A stretch of 8,919 nucleotides of DNA from Modestobacter sp. (lineage in GTDB: Bacteria; Actinomycetota; Actinomycetes; Mycobacteriales; Geodermatophilaceae): assembly GCA_025963425.1 (NCBI GenBank), contig JAOPUQ010000065.1:1-8919 (forward strand). Reading direction: 5' to 3'. The position numbers and the translations under genes were made by a program. Below, in pieces: positions 5,723 to 8,919 of this stretch. A model generated the notes under the pieces. That model saw only the letters and a program-made list of their open reading frames with translations, ran no database searches and was not told the origin of the DNA. Position 1 is the first letter of the stretch. Every line of letters begins with the position of its first letter.

Positions 5723-5753
5723 TTGACCCTGACGCAACGTCAGGCTGTGTGCT
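5723..5753 (+). promoter_or_regulatory. MerR-type promoter/operator of the TipA-like gene
   Basis: TTGACC (5723-5728) is a good -35 box. The perfect dyad CCTGACG-CAA-CGTCAGG (5728-5744) fills the spacer, and a weak -10-like TGTGCT (5748-5753) lies 19 bp from the -35. A dyad within an over-long 19-bp spacer is the usual MerR-family arrangement, implying autoregulation. Divergent control of the dehalogenase is possible. Confidence 0.6.
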
Positions 5754-5781
5754 CGGCCGTGTCCACGACAGCGGAGGGGCG

Positions 5782-6543
5782 ATGAGCTGGACGGTGGGAG
5801 AGCTGGCCCGGCTGGCCGGTGTCACGGTGCGCACGCTGCACCACTACGACCGGATCGGCCTGGTCCAGCCCAGTGACCGCACGGCGTCGGGCTACCGCAG
5901 CTACGGCGTGCGGGACCTGGACCGGCTGCAGCAGGTGCTGGTCTACCGCGAGCTCGGCTTCCCCCTCGAGGAGGTCGCGACCCTGCTGGACGACCCCGAC
6001 GCCGACCCCGTGGCGCACCTGCGCCGGCAGCTGCGGCTGCTGCGGGAACGGGTCGAGCGCACCCGGGCGATGGTCGCGGCCGTCGAGAAGGAGATGGAGG
6101 CACGGCAGATGGGGATCTCCCTGACCCCGGAGGAACGGTTCGAGGTCTTCGGCTCGCACGACCCGGCGCGGTACGACGCCGAGGCCGAGGAGAGATGGGG
6201 CGACACCGAGGCGTGGTCGCAGTCCCGGCGGCGGACGGCGGCGATGAGCAAGGAGGACTGGCTGCGGGTCACGGCCGAGGGGGCGGACCTGGAGCGCCGG
6301 TTCGCCGCGGCGCTGGGCTCCGGCGTCCCGGCCGACTCGGCGACCGCGATGGACCTGGCCGAGGAGCACCGGCAGCAGATCAGCCGGAACTTCTACGACT
6401 GCCCGCCCGAGGTGCACGCGGGGCTGGGCCGGATGTACGTCGACGACGAGCGGTTCACCGCGCACTACGAGCGGATCGCCCCGGGGCTGGCGCGGTACGT
6501 GAGCTCCGCCGTCCAGGCGAACGCGGGGCGTCGGTCGGGCTGA
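5782..6543 (+). CDS. TipA-like MerR family transcriptional regulator (253 aa)
   Basis: Ligand-responsive activator. The N-terminal MerR winged helix-turn-helix spans residues about 1-70 (TVGELARLAGVTVRTLHHYDRIGLVQPS, then GYRSY). A dimerisation coiled coil follows (about 75-115, LRRQLRLLRERVERTRAMVAAVEKEME). Then come the TipA-style linker MGISLTPEERFEVFG and a C-terminal TipAS drug-binding domain (about 130-250, ending NFYDCPPEVHAGLGRMYVDDERFTAHYE and APGLARYVSSAVQANA). TipAL of Streptomyces has the same length and binds thiopeptide antibiotics covalently through Cys; here one Cys (207) remains in that loop and the position seven residues later is Gly. The start ATG 5782 has a strong GGAGG at 5773-5777. 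Its own operator lies at 5723-5753. Likely targets are itself, the dehalogenase behind it, or the exporter ahead of it. Confidence 0.93.
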   Translation: MSWTVGELARLAGVTVRTLHHYDRIGLVQPSDRTASGYRSYGVRDLDRLQQVLVYRELGFPLEEVATLLDDPDADPVAHLRRQLRLLRERVERTRAMVAAVEKEMEARQMGISLTPEERFEVFGSHDPARYDAEAEERWGDTEAWSQSRRRTAAMSKEDWLRVTAEGADLERRFAAALGSGVPADSATAMDLAEEHRQQISRNFYDCPPEVHAGLGRMYVDDERFTAHYERIAPGLARYVSSAVQANAGRRSG

Positions 6544-6549
6544 ACCGGA

Positions 6550-6581
6550 CCGGTGGCCAGAGTGACCACTCTGGCCACCGG
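6550..6581 (+). terminator. Perfect 15-bp stem-loop after the MerR gene
   Basis: CCGGTGGCCAGAGTG (6550-6564) and CACTCTGGCCACCGG (6567-6581) are perfect inverted repeats separated by two bases, starting seven bases after the TGA. It is a very stable hairpin without a T-tract and likely ends the regulator transcript. Confidence 0.6.
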
Positions 6582-6603
6582 GGCGGGGCTGGCCACCGGG
6601 GCG
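6571..6603 (+). repeat. Perfect 15-bp direct repeat beside the hairpin
   Basis: CTGGCCACCGGGGCG occurs at 6571-6585 and again at 6589-6603. The second copy can also pair with the left arm of the preceding hairpin (CCGGTGGCCAG), so two mutually exclusive stems are possible. Confidence 0.65.
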
Positions 6604-6668
6604 ACAGGGCGCGCGACGTCACATCCACCGTCCGGGGACCCGACCGGGCCGGGCCGCATCCTGACGCG

Positions 6669-7757
6669 GTGAGGACGGCGATCGAACTGCTGCGCCGGCC
6701 GTGGCTGCAGCGCGGGGTGCGGGCGGCGCTGGCGGCCGGGCTGTCCTGGCAGGTGGCGCTGCTGCTGCCGCCGGGGCTGTCGGAGTACGCCTACTACGCG
6801 CCGCTGGGCGCGGTCATCGCCGTCCACCCGACCGTCGCGGACTCGGCGTCGGCCGCGTGGCGCACGGTGCTGGCCATCCTGCTCGGGTTCGCGCTGGCGG
6901 TGGCGGTGTGGGAGGTGACCGGCGCGGCGCCCAACGCGCTGACGATCGCGCTGATCGTGGCGCTGGCGATCGGGCTGGAGCAGTGGCGGCTGCTGCGCGA
7001 GCAGGCCAGCTGGGTGAGCTTCGCCGCCGTCCTGATGATCACCGTCGGCACCGATGACCCGGCGGCGTACGTCGTCCGCTACGCGGGGCTGACCCTGCTG
7101 GGCGCGGCAGTGGGCGTGCTGGTGACCACGCTGCTGTTCCCCCCGATGCAGCTGACCACCGCGGTACGCCGGATAGCGGGGGCCCGCGAGCTGCTGGCCA
7201 CGCACCTGGAGTCGATCGCCGCCGCGCTGCGCCACGGCGAGGTGCCCGCACCCGGCGACTGGGCCGAGCAGGGCCGGGAGCTGGACCGGTCGCTGGACCA
7301 GATGCGCGCGGCCGAGACGCTGGTGGAGCGCGCCCGCCGGGCGAACCCGCGGGCGCGCCGCTGGCAGGGCACCGCCGGCAGCATCCGCGAGCAGTCCCGC
7401 GCACTGGACCGCGTCGCCGTCCTGGTCGACGACCTGACCATGCTGGTGGTGGAGTTCCAGCCGCACCGGCGAGGCCTGGACCGGGTGGACGACGGCACCG
7501 GCTGGGTGCTCGCCGACGCCCTCGAGGGCCTGGCCGGGGTGGTGCGCATCCCGTACCACGCCGCGGACGACGCCCCGGACGACCGGGACGCCGCGATCGC
7601 CGGCGCGCTGTCCGCGCTGACCCGGCTGACCACGCTGCTGCGCGCCTCGGAGGTCGCCGACGACGAGGGCTTTTTCGCCCTGGGCGCGGTCGCCGTCGGG
7701 ATGCACCGTTCGCTGGAGGCGCTCGAGGCGCGCGTGCGGTTCCCGCAGCCGGCCTGA
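6669..7757 (+). CDS. FUSC-family (aromatic acid exporter-like) membrane protein (362 aa)
   Basis: Inner-membrane protein of the fusaric acid resistance/ArAE superfamily, thought to export aromatic acids or related toxic compounds. The N-terminal half has about six hydrophobic segments (within residues 15-160), including the typical YYAPLGAVIAVHPTVADSASAAWRT stretch, RTVLAILLGFALAVAVWEV, ASWVSFAAVLMITVG and GLTLLGAAVGVLVTTLLFPPM. The last is followed by a charged, helical cytosolic domain of about 195 residues (RIAGARELLATHLESIAAALRHG to the end). The length fits single-bundle bacterial members. The GTG at 6669 is the only start close to the first helix; no clear Shine-Dalgarno is seen. The 125-bp gap upstream holds the MerR terminator and direct repeats. 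It is convergent with the methyltransferase. An efflux role under the TipA-like regulator is plausible but unproven. Confidence 0.85.
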   Translation: MRTAIELLRRPWLQRGVRAALAAGLSWQVALLLPPGLSEYAYYAPLGAVIAVHPTVADSASAAWRTVLAILLGFALAVAVWEVTGAAPNALTIALIVALAIGLEQWRLLREQASWVSFAAVLMITVGTDDPAAYVVRYAGLTLLGAAVGVLVTTLLFPPMQLTTAVRRIAGARELLATHLESIAAALRHGEVPAPGDWAEQGRELDRSLDQMRAAETLVERARRANPRARRWQGTAGSIREQSRALDRVAVLVDDLTMLVVEFQPHRRGLDRVDDGTGWVLADALEGLAGVVRIPYHAADDAPDDRDAAIAGALSALTRLTTLLRASEVADDEGFFALGAVAVGMHRSLEALEARVRFPQPA

Positions 7758-7777
7758 TCCGCGGCGCCCCGACGAGC

Positions 7778-7797
7778 GCAGACATGGCCGTTCCTGC
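7778..7797. repeat. Diverged copy of the ATGGCC intergenic element
   Basis: The 20 bases here match the core of the 5686-5705 hairpin at 16 positions by eye: both begin GCAGA, share ATGGCC and end CTGC. The adjoining ATGGCCGTTCCTGCCCT (7784-7800) also matches 1896-1916 apart from a 4-base insertion there. All three copies sit between genes. Confidence 0.45.
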
Positions 7798-7812
7798 CCT
7801 CGGGCGTCGAGG

Positions 7813-8607
7813 TCAGACCCGGATGAGCAGCTCGCCGTGCAGCATCCCCAGCCAGCCGTCGTCGGCAGCCGCCCAGCGCAGCCAGGCCGCGGCGATGTCG
7901 TCCAGCTCGGCCGGCGTCGCCAGGCCGTAGGCCACCGCCTGCTCGGCGAAGGCGGACGCCGTGGCCCGGCCGGCCCAGGAGCGGCCCCACCACGCACGCT
8001 CGGCGGGGGTGGCGAAGCACCAGGCGGTGGTGGTCGCCACCGTGTCCCGCAGCCCCGCCGCGTGCGCCCAGGACTGCAGCCGCCGGCCGGCGTCGGGTTC
8101 GGCCTCGTTGCGCCGGGCGACGCGCTGGTACAGGTCCAGCCACCGGTCCAGGCCCGCATCGGCCGGGAACCAGGTGGTGGCCGCGTAGTCCACGTCGCGG
8201 ACGGCGACCACCCCGCCGGGCCGGCAGACGCGCGCCATCTCCCGCAGCGCGGCCACCGGGTCGGTGAGGTGCTGCAGCACCTGGTGGGCGTGGACGACGT
8301 CGTAGGAGTCGTCGGCGGCCGCCAGCGCGTAGCCGTCGCCGACCGCGAACTCCACCGGCACGCCCTCGCGCGCGGCCAGGGCGCGCGCCTCGTCCAGCGG
8401 CGCCGCCGACACGTCCAGGCCCACGACCCGGCCGGGCGCCACCCGGCGGGCGAGGTCGACGGTGATCGTGCCGGGCCCGCAGCCCACGTCCAGTACGTCC
8501 AGCCCGGGCCGCAAGGACGACAGCAGGTAGCCCGCGGAGTTCTCCGCCGTCCGCCAGCGATGCGATTGCAGCACGGAGTCCGCGTGCCCGTGGGTGTACG
8601 TGTCCAT
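7813..8607 (-). CDS. Class I SAM-dependent methyltransferase (264 aa)
   Basis: Rossmann-fold methyltransferase of the UbiE/Methyltransf_11-like group; the substrate is not predictable. The N-terminal HADSVLQSHRWRTAENSAGYLL is a conserved cap of this subgroup. Motif I is VLDVGCGPG (residues 38-46). The acidic ribose-binding residue is Asp65 in VVGLDVS. Motif III is near GDGYAL, the motif IV region is YDVVHAHQVLQHLTDP, and the late strand is CRPGGVVAVRDVDY. A C-terminal helical region (about 155-264, rich in Trp and Ala) probably forms the substrate lid. The ATG at 8605-8607 fits the start of homology; the ribosome binding site is weak. It is transcribed in the same direction as glpD, 58 bp downstream, but a stem-loop in the gap may separate them. 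Confidence 0.9.
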   Translation of the reverse strand: MDTYTHGHADSVLQSHRWRTAENSAGYLLSSLRPGLDVLDVGCGPGTITVDLARRVAPGRVVGLDVSAAPLDEARALAAREGVPVEFAVGDGYALAAADDSYDVVHAHQVLQHLTDPVAALREMARVCRPGGVVAVRDVDYAATTWFPADAGLDRWLDLYQRVARRNEAEPDAGRRLQSWAHAAGLRDTVATTTAWCFATPAERAWWGRSWAGRATASAFAEQAVAYGLATPAELDDIAAAWLRWAAADDGWLGMLHGELLIRV

Positions 8608-8637
8608 GCCCGACAGCCTGCACCGTGCTGACCACTG

Positions 8638-8657
8638 AGTGGAACAGCATTCCCACT
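8638..8657 (-). terminator. Imperfect stem-loop between glpD and the methyltransferase
   Basis: On the minus strand AGTGGGAA (8657-8650) and TTCCACT (8644-8638) pair with one bulged G, eight bases after the glpD stop. An adjoining perfect palindrome CCACTGAGTGG lies at 8632-8642. This may be a glpD terminator, or an operator for the methyltransferase. Confidence 0.35.
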
Positions 8658-8665
8658 TACTGAGA

Positions 8666-8919
8666 TCAGCTGCCGGCGAGCACCGCCTCGGCCACCGGCA
8701 CGGCCCGCGCCCGGTCGGCGGGCACCAGGCCGATCCGGGTCCGCCGGTCCAGCAGGTCGGCGACCGTCCGCGCCCCCTCGGCCCGGACGGCGAACCGCAG
8801 CTCCCCCACCGTCTCCGGCCGGCCCTCGACCACCGGTTCGGTTCCCAGGCCGGCGACCCCGGGCGCCTCGGTGCCGTAGCGGGCCACCAGCCGGCCCGGC
8901 GCGTCCACCCGGCCCAGCG
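8666..8919 (-). CDS. glpD: Glycerol-3-phosphate dehydrogenase, C-terminal fragment
   Basis: Only the last ~84 residues are in the window; the gene continues past the right edge, so the GTG at 8908 is internal. The sequence RLVARYGTEAPGVAGLG, followed by GELRFAVRAEGARTVADLLDRRTRIGL, is characteristic of the C-terminal helical domain of FAD-dependent GlpD, which oxidises sn-glycerol 3-phosphate to dihydroxyacetone phosphate at the membrane and passes electrons to quinone. The fragment ends normally at TGA (8666-8668). The catalytic FAD domain is outside the window. Confidence rests on the YGTEA and EGA...DLLDRRTRI motifs. Confidence 0.8.
   Translation of the reverse strand, partial: LGRVDAPGRLVARYGTEAPGVAGLGTEPVVEGRPETVGELRFAVRAEGARTVADLLDRRTRIGLVPADRARAVPVAEAVLAGS

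Noticed and set aside
6465..8159. A long minus-strand frame opposite the FUSC gene running into the methyltransferase
   Set aside because: Low-complexity translation; the FUSC transmembrane segments on the + strand and the methyltransferase motifs in a different minus frame explain the region.

Overview
The window is a very GC-rich (well over 70% by eye), gene-dense stretch with strong third-position G/C, GTG starts and several stem-loops without T-tracts. This fits an actinobacterium. The gene mix and the intergenic ATGGCC-type repeats would suit a Geodermatophilaceae-like genome, but that placement is inference. No rRNA, tRNA, CRISPR array, insertion sequence or phage gene was seen.

Left part (1-4713, all on +). 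A gene open at the left edge encodes an unusual fusion: TPR-like helices, a GGDEF diguanylate cyclase with intact catalytic and I-site motifs, a Pro/Thr/Ala linker, and a C-terminal domain related to LarB, the NaAD carboxylase/hydrolase of nickel-pincer nucleotide (NPN) cofactor synthesis. All three residues I can place from the studied LarB enzyme (Ser127, Glu180, Cys221) appear changed, so the domain looks like a repurposed ligand-binding module. It is followed by larC (nickel insertase of the same pathway). Next comes a yybP-ykoY manganese riboswitch whose first bases are the last codons of larC, then a TMEM165/GDT1-family manganese exporter, then a small second GGDEF protein with a ruined active site but a preserved I-site, which looks like a c-di-GMP receptor.

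Middle part (4720-6543). A LinB-type haloalkane dehalogenase (-) diverges from a TipA-type MerR regulator (+). The 147-bp gap between them holds a long perfect hairpin and a typical MerR operator.

Right part (6544-8919). A FUSC/aromatic acid exporter-like membrane protein (+) converges on a class I SAM-dependent methyltransferase (-). The window ends in the C-terminal part of glycerol-3-phosphate dehydrogenase (glpD, -).

The most novel content is the left part: c-di-GMP signalling joined covalently and by neighbourhood to nickel-pincer cofactor genes and manganese efflux. larA and larE are not in the window.
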